This document shows positions 54,481 through 64,000 of a stretch of 64,000 nucleotides of DNA, piece after piece (positions within the stretch are counted from its first letter, which is position 1; the number at the start of each line of letters is the position of its first letter). Position numbers and translations under genes: made by a program. A model generated the notes under the pieces. That model saw nothing but the letters and a program-made list of their open reading frames with translations. It had not been told where the DNA came from and did no database searches. The DNA comes from Paraeggerthella hongkongensis (GTDB lineage: Bacteria > Actinomycetota > Coriobacteriia > Coriobacteriales > Eggerthellaceae), in assembly GCF_003340345.1 (NCBI RefSeq), contig NZ_PPTQ01000008.1:1-64000 (forward strand). Reading direction: 5' to 3'.

Positions 54481-54735
54481 CTACAGGCGGATCTCCACTT
54501 GGCGAATGATCAAATCCACCGTGTTCATCTCGTCGCGCTCCACCTCGGTAGGGGCAATGGACACGCCGAACTCCTCCTCGATGGTCACCAAAAGCTCGAT
54601 AGCCCCCATAGAGTCCAAAAGGCCGAGCGCGAACAGATCCTCGCTTCGGCGCTCGCGCACCTCGTCATCGTCGCAGATATCCTCCAAAATGCAGAGCATG
54701 CGCTCCTCAAGCTGATCGTGCGTGACGCTACCCAT
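54481..54735 (-). CDS. dltC: D-alanyl carrier protein DltC
   Basis: An 84-residue acyl-carrier-type protein. The phosphopantetheine Ser is in LFALGLLDSMGAIELL near residue 42. It receives D-alanine from DltA. Its start overlaps the dltB stop by eight bases. Confidence 0.93.
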   Translation of the reverse strand: MGSVTHDQLEERMLCILEDICDDDEVRERRSEDLFALGLLDSMGAIELLVTIEEEFGVSIAPTEVERDEMNTVDLIIRQVEIRL

Positions 54736-55900
54736 TGATCGCTCCTTTCACGAGCATCGTTGCCTGCCCCGAGAACAGCGCGAACCCGATCATCACCAAC
54801 TGCAGCGTGACGAACCAGGACAGCGCCTTGAACCAGGGTTCTTTCTTATGCTGCTTGTAAAACTTCGATTTCTTCTGAAACGCCTCCGTACCCGCCAGCA
54901 GCAAGCCGTGGTACAAGCCGTACAAAAGGTAGTTCGGCGTCAGGCCGTGCCAAGCGCCCATAAGCACCATGTCGAGCACGAAGCCCCAGCACGCCGTGGT
55001 CAGGCGGCTTTCGAACCAGCGCTTCTTGAGCGCCAGGCGCGAAAACCGCATGAACACGAAGTCGCGCAGCCAAAACGAGAGCGTGATGTTCCACCGGTTC
55101 CAAAAATCCTTGATGTCGATCGACGCGAACGGCGCGCGGAAGTTGCGCGGCGTGCGAATGCCGAAGCAGTAGCTAGCGCCCATCGCCATGAGGCTGTACC
55201 CTGCGAAGTCGAAGAACAGGTACAAGCCGTACACGTACGCGGTCTGCACCTGCGCGCCCAGCTCCGCAAGAAACGGGCCGCCGCCCCATGCGGTCGGTGC
55301 GTACAGGCGATGCAGCCACACCGCGATCACGAACGTGTACGCCATTCCCACGAGCAGCAGCAGGATGCCGCGCGCGAGCAGGCCCGCGTACTCGTCGCGC
55401 GTCCGCACCGCGTCGGCATCCTGCGCGAAACGACGGGAACGGTCGATGGGGCCGGACGTGAACACGGGGAAGAACAGCAGGAAGTACACGTAATCGAACA
55501 GGTTCATCCGCTCGATGAGGCCGTCGCGAATTTCGAAGAGCACCTGCAGCGCCTTGAACGTAATGTAGGAAACGCCCAAGAAGCCCAGCAGATTCTGGTC
55601 GAACACCGCGCCCGCCTTCGCGGACACGAGCGGCACGAGCGTGACGACAACGGCCGCATAGAAGCGCGCGTTCGACTTCGGGTCGGCCGAAAGCCACCGC
55701 ATGCACGCTACGGCCGCCAGCACGAACCCCGCCGCGAGCGCAAGGCCGGCGACGTCCTTCGAGAACAAGCACGCCAGCAGCACTACGGACACCGCCAGGC
55801 CGTAGCGCTTGAGCGGCTTCTCGCGCAGGCCGAGGAAAGCCGCGCCCGCTACCGCTGCGGCCAGCGCCACGAAAAAGCTGGGGTCGGCGTAAAACGACAT
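54728..55900 (-). CDS. dltB: DltB, MBOAT-family D-alanine transferase
   Basis: A 390-residue membrane O-acyltransferase with about ten helices. It has LLFFPVFTSGPIDRSRRF near residue 143, IDIKDFWNRWNITLSFWLRDFVF near 255 and the active-site His in MLMGAWHGLTPNYLLYGLYHG-like VLMGAWHGLTPN near 313. It moves D-alanine from DltC to the outer face. Twelve bases after dltA. Confidence 0.93.
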   Translation of the reverse strand: MSFYADPSFFVALAAAVAGAAFLGLREKPLKRYGLAVSVVLLACLFSKDVAGLALAAGFVLAAVACMRWLSADPKSNARFYAAVVVTLVPLVSAKAGAVFDQNLLGFLGVSYITFKALQVLFEIRDGLIERMNLFDYVYFLLFFPVFTSGPIDRSRRFAQDADAVRTRDEYAGLLARGILLLLVGMAYTFVIAVWLHRLYAPTAWGGGPFLAELGAQVQTAYVYGLYLFFDFAGYSLMAMGASYCFGIRTPRNFRAPFASIDIKDFWNRWNITLSFWLRDFVFMRFSRLALKKRWFESRLTTACWGFVLDMVLMGAWHGLTPNYLLYGLYHGLLLAGTEAFQKKSKFYKQHKKEPWFKALSWFVTLQLVMIGFALFSGQATMLVKGAING

Positions 55901-55912
55901 GCGCGCGACCCG

Positions 55913-57463
55913 TTACGCCTCGGCCAGGGCTTTTCGATCAAGCTTGCCGTTGCAGGTCAGCGGCAGCTCGTCGAACAGCTTCACGGTACGCGGCACCATG
56001 TACGCAGGAACGAGCTCGGCCAGACCGCGCCGAATCTCCTGACGAGCGTCGAAGGCGTCGAGCGCAGCAGCCGAAGCGTCCAGCACCACGCATGCCTTCA
56101 GGTGGGAAACGCGCCCGCGGCGCAGCACCGGCACTACGACAGCTTGCTTCACCTGCGGCAATGAAACGATGTTCCTTTCCACGTCCTCAAGCTCGATGCG
56201 AAACCCGTTCACCTTCACCAGCGCGTCGAATCGCCCTTCGCAGTGAAGCACGCCCTCCTTGTCCAATCGACCCAGGTCGCCCGTGCGATACGCCCGCATT
56301 TTGCGGCCGTCGGAACGCAGCGACCACGAGAACGCTTCGGCGGTTTTATCGGGATTGCGGTAGTAGCCTTTCGCCACCGTGTCCCCCACGATGACGATCT
56401 CGCCGCTTCGCCCCGGCTCGCACGGCGCCCCCGTTTCGGGGTTCACGATGCGCAGCTCGGTCCCCGGACGAGGACGCCCCACTGGCAAGGGGGCCGCATC
56501 CGCAAGCTCGGCGGGACCGATTTCGGCGTACGTTACCGCCACGGTGGACTCGGTGGGCCCGTAGGTGTTCACGACGAGCGCCTGCGGAAACCGACGGACC
56601 AAGTCCTCGGCCGTCGCATGGTGCAAGGTCTCCCCGCAAAAGAGAAACATGCGAACGTCGGAAAGAAGCGCCTGGTCGAACGAAGGATCCGCCAGGCATA
56701 GATCGGCGAACGACGGCGTGGAAACCCACACCTGCACGCCCGAGGCGCGCAGGTCCTCGAACAGCATGCGCGCATCCTCGGTTTTCTCGCGCGAAACCGC
56801 GTGCAGGCACCCGCCGGTCGACAGCGCGCCCACCACTTCGTACTGCGACAGATCGAACGAGTACGGCGGCTGGTCCAGGAACACGCGCGCACCGTCCGAC
56901 ACCACCGGAAACGTGCGGAGCCACCGCATGAAGTTCGCCGCGTTGTCCGCGCTCACCTCGATGCCCTTGGGTCGCCCGGTCGAGCCGGACGTGAAGATGA
57001 GGTAATGCGTCTCCTCGCCGGAAACCCAGCAGGAGCGGTCGGGAACGCTCGCACGGTCGAACGGCAGACGCGCAACCTCGCGCGCATCCACGACGCGATC
57101 CTCGCATGTCAGCTCCCGCAACGCGCAAGGCAGCTCCACGGCGGTCAACAGCAACGGTTCCCCCAGCTGGGAAGCGATGTCGGCCAACCGAGACGCCGGC
57201 ATCTCAACATCGACGGGCACGAAGGCGTGCCCGCTTTTCAAGCAGCCCAGAAACCCGACGATCATCAAGGGGCCCTTATGCCCCAGGACGACGACCGGCT
57301 CGCGATCGCCCGAACGCTCACGCAGCGCGCACGCCACGGCATCGGACATAGTCCACAGCTCGGCATAGGTCATGGTTGCGTCGTCTGCACGATAGGCCAA
57401 AGCATCCGGCGTCGTCTGCGCCCATCGCTCGACCTCCAGCAAAAACCCGTTCTCGTTCGCCAT
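55913..57463 (-). CDS. dltA: D-alanine--D-alanyl carrier protein ligase DltA
   Basis: A 516-residue adenylating enzyme that activates D-alanine and loads DltC. Core motifs are YLIFTSGSTGRPKGIEVS near residue 152, VNTYGPTESTVAVTY near 290, YRTGDLGRLDKEGVLHCEGR near 377, and the late Lys in LPLTCNGKLDRKAL near 505. ATG at 57463 with AGAGG upstream starts the known domain; the open frame upstream is not coding. First gene of dltABCDX and the serine hydrolase. Confidence 0.93.
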   Translation of the reverse strand: MANENGFLLEVERWAQTTPDALAYRADDATMTYAELWTMSDAVACALRERSGDREPVVVLGHKGPLMIVGFLGCLKSGHAFVPVDVEMPASRLADIASQLGEPLLLTAVELPCALRELTCEDRVVDAREVARLPFDRASVPDRSCWVSGEETHYLIFTSGSTGRPKGIEVSADNAANFMRWLRTFPVVSDGARVFLDQPPYSFDLSQYEVVGALSTGGCLHAVSREKTEDARMLFEDLRASGVQVWVSTPSFADLCLADPSFDQALLSDVRMFLFCGETLHHATAEDLVRRFPQALVVNTYGPTESTVAVTYAEIGPAELADAAPLPVGRPRPGTELRIVNPETGAPCEPGRSGEIVIVGDTVAKGYYRNPDKTAEAFSWSLRSDGRKMRAYRTGDLGRLDKEGVLHCEGRFDALVKVNGFRIELEDVERNIVSLPQVKQAVVVPVLRRGRVSHLKACVVLDASAAALDAFDARQEIRRGLAELVPAYMVPRTVKLFDELPLTCNGKLDRKALAEA

Positions 57464-57763
57464 ACGCTCGCCTCTTCTCTCGCCCCGTTGCGCGCCAAGC
57501 CGCCCCATGCGACCGGGGTTCAAGATAGACTTCGAATATCTACGGCGCATCGAGGTCACAGACTGAGCACAAATCGGTAACCGAACCGACGCTCAAAAAG
57601 CTGCGCCTTCACATGCTGCGCACGACAGCGAATCGACGATGCGCGCAGCGGGTCGACAACCGCGCAGCACGCGCCTTGGGCTTCGGGCCTATGCGGAAGC
57701 GCGCGGGTTCGCAACCTGGGATGCCTGCCGCTATACTGAACCAACCCAAGAGAAAGCAGGTCC
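57464..57763. other. divergent spacer between dltA and the DUF188 gene
   Basis: About 300 bp holding both promoters. An AT-richer patch at 57520-57545 (on the minus strand TAGATATTCGAAGTCTATC) may contain the dlt promoter, but I cannot place a good -35/-10 pair. No gene seen. Confidence 0.4.
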
Positions 57764-58264
57764 ATGAAGCCCACTGTGTACATCGACGCCGACGCCTGCC
57801 CCGTCACCGCCGAGGCCGTCAACATCGCGCGAAACCGCAACATCCCCGTCGTTATCGCGGGCAACTCAACGCAGAACCTGCTTCGGCACGTGCGACGAAG
57901 CGACCCCCGGCAGCCCACCGACGGATTCTGGGTCGACACCCTTGCCGTGGGCATCGGCGCCGATGCGGCCGATTTCGCCATCGTGCAGGAACTGAAGCCC
58001 GGCGATATCGTGGTGACGCAGGACATCGGCCTTGCGGCCATGGCGCTCGGCCGCAGCGCGCGGGCCATCGGCGTGCGCGGGCGCGTGTACTCGCGCGCGA
58101 CCATCGACGCCGACATGCAGATACGCCACCTCGAGAAGAACGTCCGTCGACAAGGCGGCAGGACGAAGGGCCCTGCGGCGTTCGAGGACGAGGATCGCGA
58201 ACGCTTCGCGGCGAACCTGCGGCGCCTGGTGGACGAGTCGCTTCGCGGCGGGGACGAGCGCTAG
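57764..58264 (+). CDS. YaiI/YqxD family (DUF188) PIN-like protein
   Basis: A 166-residue protein of the YaiI/UPF0178 family, function unknown, with a PIN-like set of acids: VYIDADACPVTAEAVN at residue 5, GIGADAADFAIVQEL near 64 and DIVVTQDIGLAAMAL near 80. The end has the family's KGPAAFEDEDRERFAANLRRLV. ATG follows AAGAGAAAGCAGGTCC. Converges with the DUF2130 gene. Confidence 0.88.
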   Translation: MKPTVYIDADACPVTAEAVNIARNRNIPVVIAGNSTQNLLRHVRRSDPRQPTDGFWVDTLAVGIGADAADFAIVQELKPGDIVVTQDIGLAAMALGRSARAIGVRGRVYSRATIDADMQIRHLEKNVRRQGGRTKGPAAFEDEDRERFAANLRRLVDESLRGGDER

Positions 58265-58301
58265 CGCAACGTCGACGGCAGCAAGGCTCCGGAAAGCGAA
58301 A

Positions 58302-58334
58302 CCGGGCGGCGCACCCCATCCCGCCGCCCGGAAA
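58302..58334. terminator. shared terminator of DUF188 and DUF2130 genes
   Basis: A 10-bp stem CCGGGCGGCG/CGCCGCCCGG between the convergent stops. T tracts are short on both sides. Confidence 0.6.
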
Positions 58335-58348
58335 CCGGCAAGCCGCAC

Positions 58349-59704
58349 CTATTCGGAAACGTCGGCGCTACCATCCTCAAGCGCTTTGAACGCGGCTTTC
58401 ATAGTGGGGTTGTTCCTGGTCAGACGCTTGATAGTCAAGTCCTGCGCCTTGTTGTTCGCCAGGCGCAGATTGTTCTCGGAGGAAAGCAGGGCCTCTTTGG
58501 TTTTCTGCAGGTGCGCGATGGTCTTGTCAATCTCGTCGATAGCCGTCTGAAAACGGCGGCTGGCCAGGTCGTAGTTGCGCGCGAAACCCGATTTGAACGT
58601 CTCCATCTGCTCTTCGAAGTTCGTGATGTCGATGTTCTGGTTGCGCACCACGGCCAGCTCCGCCTTGTAGGCAAGCGAGTTGAGCGCGGCGTTGCGCAGA
58701 ATGGAGATCATGGGCAGGAAGAACTGGGGGCGAACGACGTACATCTTCTCGTACCGATACGACACGTCCACGATTCCCTGGTTGTACAGCTCGCTGTCCG
58801 GCTCCAAAAGCGACACGAGCACCGCGTACTCGCATCCCTTCTTCGTGCGATCGGCGTCGAGCTTCTTGAAGAACTCGTCGTTTCGATGGTGGCGGGACGG
58901 GTCGTCGGATTCGTTCTTCATCTCGAACATGATGGACACGATCTCGTTGCCCGCCTCGTCGCACTCCCGGAAGATGAAGTCGCCCTTCGAGCCGCCGGAT
59001 GCATCGTTGTCCTTCTCGAAGTACGCCCGCGGGAACGCCGTTGCGCGAATCTTGTTGAACTCGGTCTCGCAATGCTGCTCAAGCGACTCGCCCACCATTT
59101 TGGTGGACAAGCGCGCCTTCATGTCGCGATAGCGCTCGATCTCGTTTTCCTTGTACGCGATGATGTCGTCTTTCGCCTTCAGCTCAATGGACAGCTGCTC
59201 CTTGAGCGCGCTTTCAACCTGGATGCGCTCGGCGTCCTTGAGCGCCACCTGGGCGGCCAGGGCATCGCGCTCGCGTTCGATCTCGGTGCGCGCCTGCTGC
59301 ACGGCCAGCTGCTTCTCGGTTTCGCTGGCGTGCTGCTGCGCGGACAAGCGCTGTTCGAGCTCGACGATGCGAGCGTCCTTCGCCGCCGCGATGTCGGCAA
59401 GCGCACGCTCGCGCTCGGCCTGCGCGACGCGCTCCCGAGCTTCGTTCTCGCGCTTCGCCGCGTCCAGTCTGGCCTCCAATTCGGCAATGCGGGTCTCCTT
59501 CTCGGAAGCCTTCGCCTGCGCCGCTCCCAAAGCCTGCGCCACCGCCAGCTCGACAGCCTGCTTCTTTTCGGTTGCCAGCAGCTGCTCGTGCCGTTGCACT
59601 TCCTTGTCGAATTCGCTGTCGCGCACCTGCTTCATGATGGCCGCGAAACCGGTCTCGTCAACCTGAAACACCGTTTGGCAATGGGGGCACTTGATCTCGT
59701 TCAT
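58349..59704 (-). CDS. DUF2130 domain protein
   Basis: A 451-residue protein with an N-terminal zinc-ribbon-like start (IKCPHCQTVFQVDE), a long Ala/Glu coiled coil (about 35-195), and a DUF2130 domain (about 195-450). The domain shows a PD-(D/E)XK-like layout: GGSKGDFIFRECDEAGNE near 240 and IMFEMKNESDD near 260 (ExK). DUF2130 proteins are predicted nucleases, resembling RmuC in coiled coil plus nuclease layout, with no proven role. Single-gene unit. Confidence 0.82.
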   Translation of the reverse strand: MNEIKCPHCQTVFQVDETGFAAIMKQVRDSEFDKEVQRHEQLLATEKKQAVELAVAQALGAAQAKASEKETRIAELEARLDAAKRENEARERVAQAERERALADIAAAKDARIVELEQRLSAQQHASETEKQLAVQQARTEIERERDALAAQVALKDAERIQVESALKEQLSIELKAKDDIIAYKENEIERYRDMKARLSTKMVGESLEQHCETEFNKIRATAFPRAYFEKDNDASGGSKGDFIFRECDEAGNEIVSIMFEMKNESDDPSRHHRNDEFFKKLDADRTKKGCEYAVLVSLLEPDSELYNQGIVDVSYRYEKMYVVRPQFFLPMISILRNAALNSLAYKAELAVVRNQNIDITNFEEQMETFKSGFARNYDLASRRFQTAIDEIDKTIAHLQKTKEALLSSENNLRLANNKAQDLTIKRLTRNNPTMKAAFKALEDGSADVSE

Positions 59705-59873
59705 GCACGCTCCTTATCTCTTGCCCCGATTCTACCCCATCGATTGTTTTCGAGAGGGTCGCAATGGGGACAGTCGAGCAATTCATCGTTGAAATTCGCA
59801 ACGAGCCGGACGTCCCGAATCGCTTCGATCGCGACCTTTCGGCGCACAGGTTTGTTTCGAATCGTTTAAATAA

Positions 59874-61274
<1,401 letters not shown>

Positions 61275-61297
61275 GCCGCAGCATCCAGCAAAAGCGA

Positions 61298-61331
61298 AAG
61301 CCCGGCCACTTCACACTGGCCGGGCTTTTTC
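61298..61331 (+). terminator. rho-independent terminator of gdhA
   Basis: An 11-bp stem AAGCCCGGCCA/TGGCCGGGCTT with an 8-base loop and TTTTTC, 23 bases after the stop. Confidence 0.92.
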
Positions 61332-61433
61332 ATGTTCCCGTGGTACCCGACGCACGAAGATCGCGCCGCGCCCATCGCGCGCCGACCCCCCATCGCGCAA
61401 TCCGTGCGCACGACGTCGAATCTCGCGCAGTCC

Positions 61434-61575
61434 TGTCAAAACGATCGAGTTTTGCGGCGGTTTTCCGCCTTTTTATGATTGCTCGCCAACACACGATTTT
61501 CATTGTCCCAGTTCAGAAGCTTATCCGCTTGCTTTATCCTGGTTTGAGGACCAGCAAAACTCGTCCGTTTTGACA
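61434..61575 (+). repeat. 142-bp dispersed element, copy 4
   Basis: Same length and ends. The left arm has two changes (CGATCG for CGGACG), shared with copy 5, so the terminal repeats pair imperfectly. Copies 4 and 5 also share CCCAGTTCAGAAGCTTATC in the centre, making them the closest pair. It lies just past the stop of the nuclease-like gene at 61642. Confidence 0.9.
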
Positions 61576-61641
61576 GATGGGCCCTACGCGTCCGAAAACC
61601 GATCGAAAGTCGGCAGCGTCCCGAAAGCCCTTCACGGCAAC

Positions 61642-62625
61642 TCACAGCACTGCGGCTCTCAGCGTGCGGCACGCTTGCGCGAAACCATCGTACGGACGAA
61701 CCCGCTCGCCTAAAGCAGCAGCAAGCTGACGCGCCGCCTTGTCGAAGCGCGCAGGATCCATGATCTGGTGATTCGTCATCGTGCGCACCGACACCCCCAG
61801 ATGGGACAAGTCATCGCGACGTTCCGAATCCCTTGCGATCCGATAAGGACCGGTATGGTACTCGTCGCTTTCGTACTCAACGTCGAGCTTCGCTTGCGAC
61901 CAGTACAGATCGCATAAGTAGTATCCCTTTTCGATGCAATCTCGCCGCGCGTCCGGCACATCCATTCGATAATTCAATTCGGGATGCGAAAGCGCATAGC
62001 CGCCCATTCTTCGCGGAAGGCAAAGCAGCAACGTCAAAGCCGTCTCGCGCGGCGAAGCGGAACAGGCAACCAAATGCTTGAGGACTCTTCGAGCCGCAGC
62101 CGCGCCAGGAATTCCTCGTGCAGATTCGACGTATCGAGCAAGGGCCGATACCGTGGTCAAAAGCATGGGCCTCCCGTACCGCGTGTGCCCATCGCAGTTG
62201 CGCGCGTACGTTCCGCACAGCTCGAATCCCAAGGCAAGAAGCTCCAACGCAGGCAAGACGGAAGCCATCTGCACGAAGCACAGCTCCGGCGAGCTCGCGT
62301 ACAGATCTTCGCCCAATCGCACGAATGATCCAGGAGGAAACGAGCGCGCATGAACATGGCAGCGCACGCCGACGCGGTCGATCCGATCGCACGTACGGGG
62401 CACGACCACATGCACGGGCGATTCGCGAGAAACGCGCCTGAGCGGCAATCCGCTTTCAAGAAGCAGGGAATCCCCGCGAGCGCGATCGACATCTACGGCC
62501 TTGCGGCCCTGGAAAAACGCCGCGGTATCGGCATCGCGGCTGCGAGCCCGCGCCGCCTTGTCCGCATCGCCGATAAACTCCGACGATCCGACGGGATGCC
62601 GAACGCGTTTTCCAGAGCAGGGCAC
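61642..62625 (-). CDS. DUF559/Vsr-like nuclease-domain protein
   Basis: A 327-residue protein from GTG 62625; the start is uncertain and could be further in. The middle part (SFPPGSFVRLGEDLYASSPELCFVQMAS near residue 95) has the winged-helix or AbiEi-like look of related coriobacterial proteins. The C-terminal part resembles a DUF559/Vsr nuclease: DCIEKGYYLCDLYW near 234, KLDVEYESDEYHT near 252 (D..E layout) and RDSERRDDLSHLGVSVRTMTNHQ near 268. No partner gene is next to it. It lies between repeat copies 4 and 5. Confidence 0.6.
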   Translation of the reverse strand: MPCSGKRVRHPVGSSEFIGDADKAARARSRDADTAAFFQGRKAVDVDRARGDSLLLESGLPLRRVSRESPVHVVVPRTCDRIDRVGVRCHVHARSFPPGSFVRLGEDLYASSPELCFVQMASVLPALELLALGFELCGTYARNCDGHTRYGRPMLLTTVSALARYVESARGIPGAAAARRVLKHLVACSASPRETALTLLLCLPRRMGGYALSHPELNYRMDVPDARRDCIEKGYYLCDLYWSQAKLDVEYESDEYHTGPYRIARDSERRDDLSHLGVSVRTMTNHQIMDPARFDKAARQLAAALGERVRPYDGFAQACRTLRAAVL

Positions 62626-62659
62626 CCGAAGGCGGGCGTCGAACCTTCCCGACCGTCAA

Positions 62660-62820
62660 CATTCCAACTCTGTTATATAGCTGATGTATATAGTCATATA
62701 TTAAGACTAGCAAGGGTAACGCCCCTCATGTTGCGGGCAATCGTTTCGTTATCTTCACGTTATCTTGCGCTGGATTCCTGCTAGATTCCCGCTAGACCCG
62801 TGCTAGATTCCTGCAAGGTT
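62660..62820. other. AT-rich patch with short degenerate repeats
   Basis: Bases 62660-62710 (TTATATAGCTGATGTATATAG) are strikingly AT-rich and probably hold the promoter of the nuclease-like gene. At 62768-62816, GCTAGATTCCTGCTAGATTC-type words repeat with a 12-13 base period. Confidence 0.5.
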
Positions 62821-62983
62821 TTCGCAAAACCACGCCCAGAAGACGGTAGGCGTGCATCCGCGCCGATGCACGCGCAGGCAAAGGCGAAAGCGGGATCGCG
62901 GCTGAAAGCAAACGGCGAACAGGCGGGCCGAGACGAGCCCGCAGCTAGAGGAAGGCACACGGGTCAAAGTGGACGTACGGCTG

Positions 62984-63145
62984 GAAGCAGGTCCGCGGAC
63001 TGAAGCAGACGAGCAAGCCGAAGCAGGTCCGAGGGCTGAAGCAGGCGCGCAAGCTGAAGCAGGTCCGCAGGTTGAAGCAGGCCCGCAAGCCGAGGCGAGT
63101 ACACGGGCTGAAACAACCGTGCGGACCGAAGCGGAGCACGCCGAC
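62984..63145. repeat. 18-bp tandem repeat, nine degenerate units
   Basis: Nine head-to-tail 18-base units starting GAAGCAGGTCCGC or similar. The first six keep GAAGCAG; the last three are more diverged. Because 18 is a multiple of three, every frame reads as a six-residue repeat (for example EAGPQA on plus), so open frames across it are probably artefacts. No ribosome site precedes them. Confidence 0.85.
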
Positions 63146-63206
63146 CGGCGAAACGGACGGCTTGCAGGAACGCGCGCAGTAGCAGGACGCATTTGACACG
63201 GCCCGC

Positions 63207-63348
63207 TGTCAAAACGATCGAGTTTTGCGGCGATTTTCCGCCTTCTCGGGGTTGTTCGCTGATGCGTGGTTTTCGTTATCCCAGTTCAGAAGCTTATCGA
63301 CTTGCTTTATCCTGGTTTGAGGACCAGCAAAACTCGTCCGTTTTGACA
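63207..63348 (+). repeat. 142-bp dispersed element, copy 5
   Basis: Same length, termini and right third as the others; nearest to copy 4, including the CGATCG change in the left arm. It lies between the 18-bp array and the pyrophosphatase gene. Confidence 0.9.
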
Positions 63349-63500
63349 AAACTTCGAACTGAAGGTGGGGTCAGCGAGGACTGCAAGTCCCCGAAGCGCA
63401 AGACGGAGCCGGGCGCGCACCGCAAGCCTCCGAAACTGGGATGGAACCGGGTACGCGGGCAACGCCCGTCCTCGCCGCGCGACCGCCTCCTAAAACAACA

Positions 63501-63527
63501 CGGGACCCGGCGCGAAGCCGGGTCCCG
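63501..63527 (-). terminator. terminator of the pyrophosphatase gene
   Basis: A perfect 11-bp stem CGGGACCCGGC/GCCGGGTCCCG with a 5-base loop, then GTTGTTTT on the minus strand, 27 bases after the stop. Confidence 0.85.
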
Positions 63528-63554
63528 AAACGTGCAAGCTTTTCGAACGAGCGC

Positions 63555-64000
63555 TTACATCATCGTCTGAATCGCGACGAACAGCGGGGTGAACGTCAGC
63601 GAAACGATGGTCATCAGGTTGATGAGGATGTTCATGGACGGACCAGAGGTGTCCTTGAACGGATCGCCCACGGTGTCGCCGACAACGGCGGCCTTGTGAG
63701 CATCGGATCCCTTACCGCCATGATAGCCCTGCTCGATGTACTTCTTCGCGTTGTCCCACGCACCACCGGCGTTGGACATGAAGATGGCCATGAGCATACC
63801 CGTGGCAACGGCGCCGGCCAAGAAGCCGCCCAGCATAGCCGGGTTGAAGCAACCGATCGCGACCGGCACGATGATGGCAAGGCAACCGGGAAGCATCATC
63901 TCGCGCAGCGCGGAGCTGGTGGAGATAGCCACGCACTTGTCGTACTCGGGCTCGGCCTCGTACTCCATGATGCCCTTGATCTCACGGAACTGGCGACGCA
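63555..64000 (-). CDS. hppA: membrane pyrophosphatase, C-terminal part
   Basis: The last 148 codons of an ion-pumping membrane pyrophosphatase; the rest is beyond the window edge. Visible are [19 protein letters not shown], a helix [34 protein letters not shown] (family signature [11 protein letters not shown]) and [20 protein letters not shown], which holds the conserved Asp and Lys of the substrate site. These enzymes pump Na+ or H+ using pyrophosphate. Which ion cannot be told from this fragment. Confidence 0.92.
   Translation of the reverse strand, partial: RRQFREIKGIMEYEAEPEYDKCVAISTSSALREMMLPGCLAIIVPVAIGCFNPAMLGGFLAGAVATGMLMAIFMSNAGGAWDNAKKYIEQGYHGGKGSDAHKAAVVGDTVGDPFKDTSGPSMNILINLMTIVSLTFTPLFVAIQTMM

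Noticed and set aside
62969-63196. Repeat protein gene over the 18-bp array
   Set aside because: All frames on both strands are open because of the 18-base period, there is no ribosome site, and the flanking residues do not look like protein.

Overview
The window is about 64 kb of high-GC, gene-dense chromosome. It most resembles a Coriobacteriia genome, probably family Eggerthellaceae. The reasons are the monoderm gene set (whiA, dlt, no outer-membrane genes), the block uvrC-rapZ-yvcK-whiA-gap-pgk-tpiA-gpmI-secG, a respiratory nap nitrate reductase whose NapA and NapB carry lipoboxes, a sodium- or proton-pumping pyrophosphatase, and dispersed palindromic repeats. This is inference from gene content; no 16S gene or other marker in the window settles the genus.

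Layout. 1-8.9 kb: a repeat copy, a dGTPase-like HD protein, a YfcE-like phosphodiesterase, then on the minus strand a fused CydDC-type ABC exporter with a DUF454 partner, an NhaC antiporter and CoaX. 8.9-12.1 kb: an OPT transporter, a 27-bp tandem repeat, and an AbiEi/DUF559-like nuclease gene bracketed by two mirror-image 56-bp palindromes. 12.2-17 kb: a glycosyltransferase and UDP-galactopyranose mutase, then convergent pta and ackA sharing a perfect palindromic terminator. 17.2-24 kb: a HIT protein, xseBA, a zinc metallopeptidase, RNase D, a lipid kinase, and a TerC membrane protein behind a yybP-ykoY manganese riboswitch. 24.2-32 kb: a membrane-anchored protein of unknown function, napGABDH, and a two-component system facing it. 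32-35.6 kb: thiSFGHE. 35.8-39.2 kb: five tRNA genes, an integrase remnant, a HAD hydrolase and a CDF transporter. 39.4-50.2 kb: the secG-glycolysis-whiA-yvcK-rapZ-uvrC block, all minus strand. 50.3-57.5 kb: a LysO-type exporter, a serine-hydrolase lipoprotein and a dltABCDX operon. 57.7-64 kb: a DUF188 protein, a DUF2130 protein, gdhA, a second DUF559-like nuclease gene lying between two copies of the dispersed repeat, and the 3' end of a membrane pyrophosphatase gene.

The metabolic picture is an anaerobe that makes ATP by lower glycolysis and acetate (pta/ackA), assimilates or ferments amino acids (gdhA), and respires nitrate with an exported, probably membrane-tethered Nap enzyme under local two-component control. 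Envelope genes (glf, dlt) point to galactofuranose-containing and D-alanylated surface polymers.

The most unusual non-coding signal is a dispersed element of exactly 142 bp, present five times (24-165, 22507-22648, 36419-36560 inverted, 61434-61575, 63207-63348). It has 22-bp terminal inverted repeats beginning TGTCA, a conserved right third and a more variable centre. A separate 56-bp palindrome family occurs twice, the two copies being exact reverse complements on either side of a nuclease-like gene. Both solitary nuclease-like genes in the window are therefore bracketed by repeats, a pattern I flag as the best candidate for an undescribed mobile or defence-related unit.
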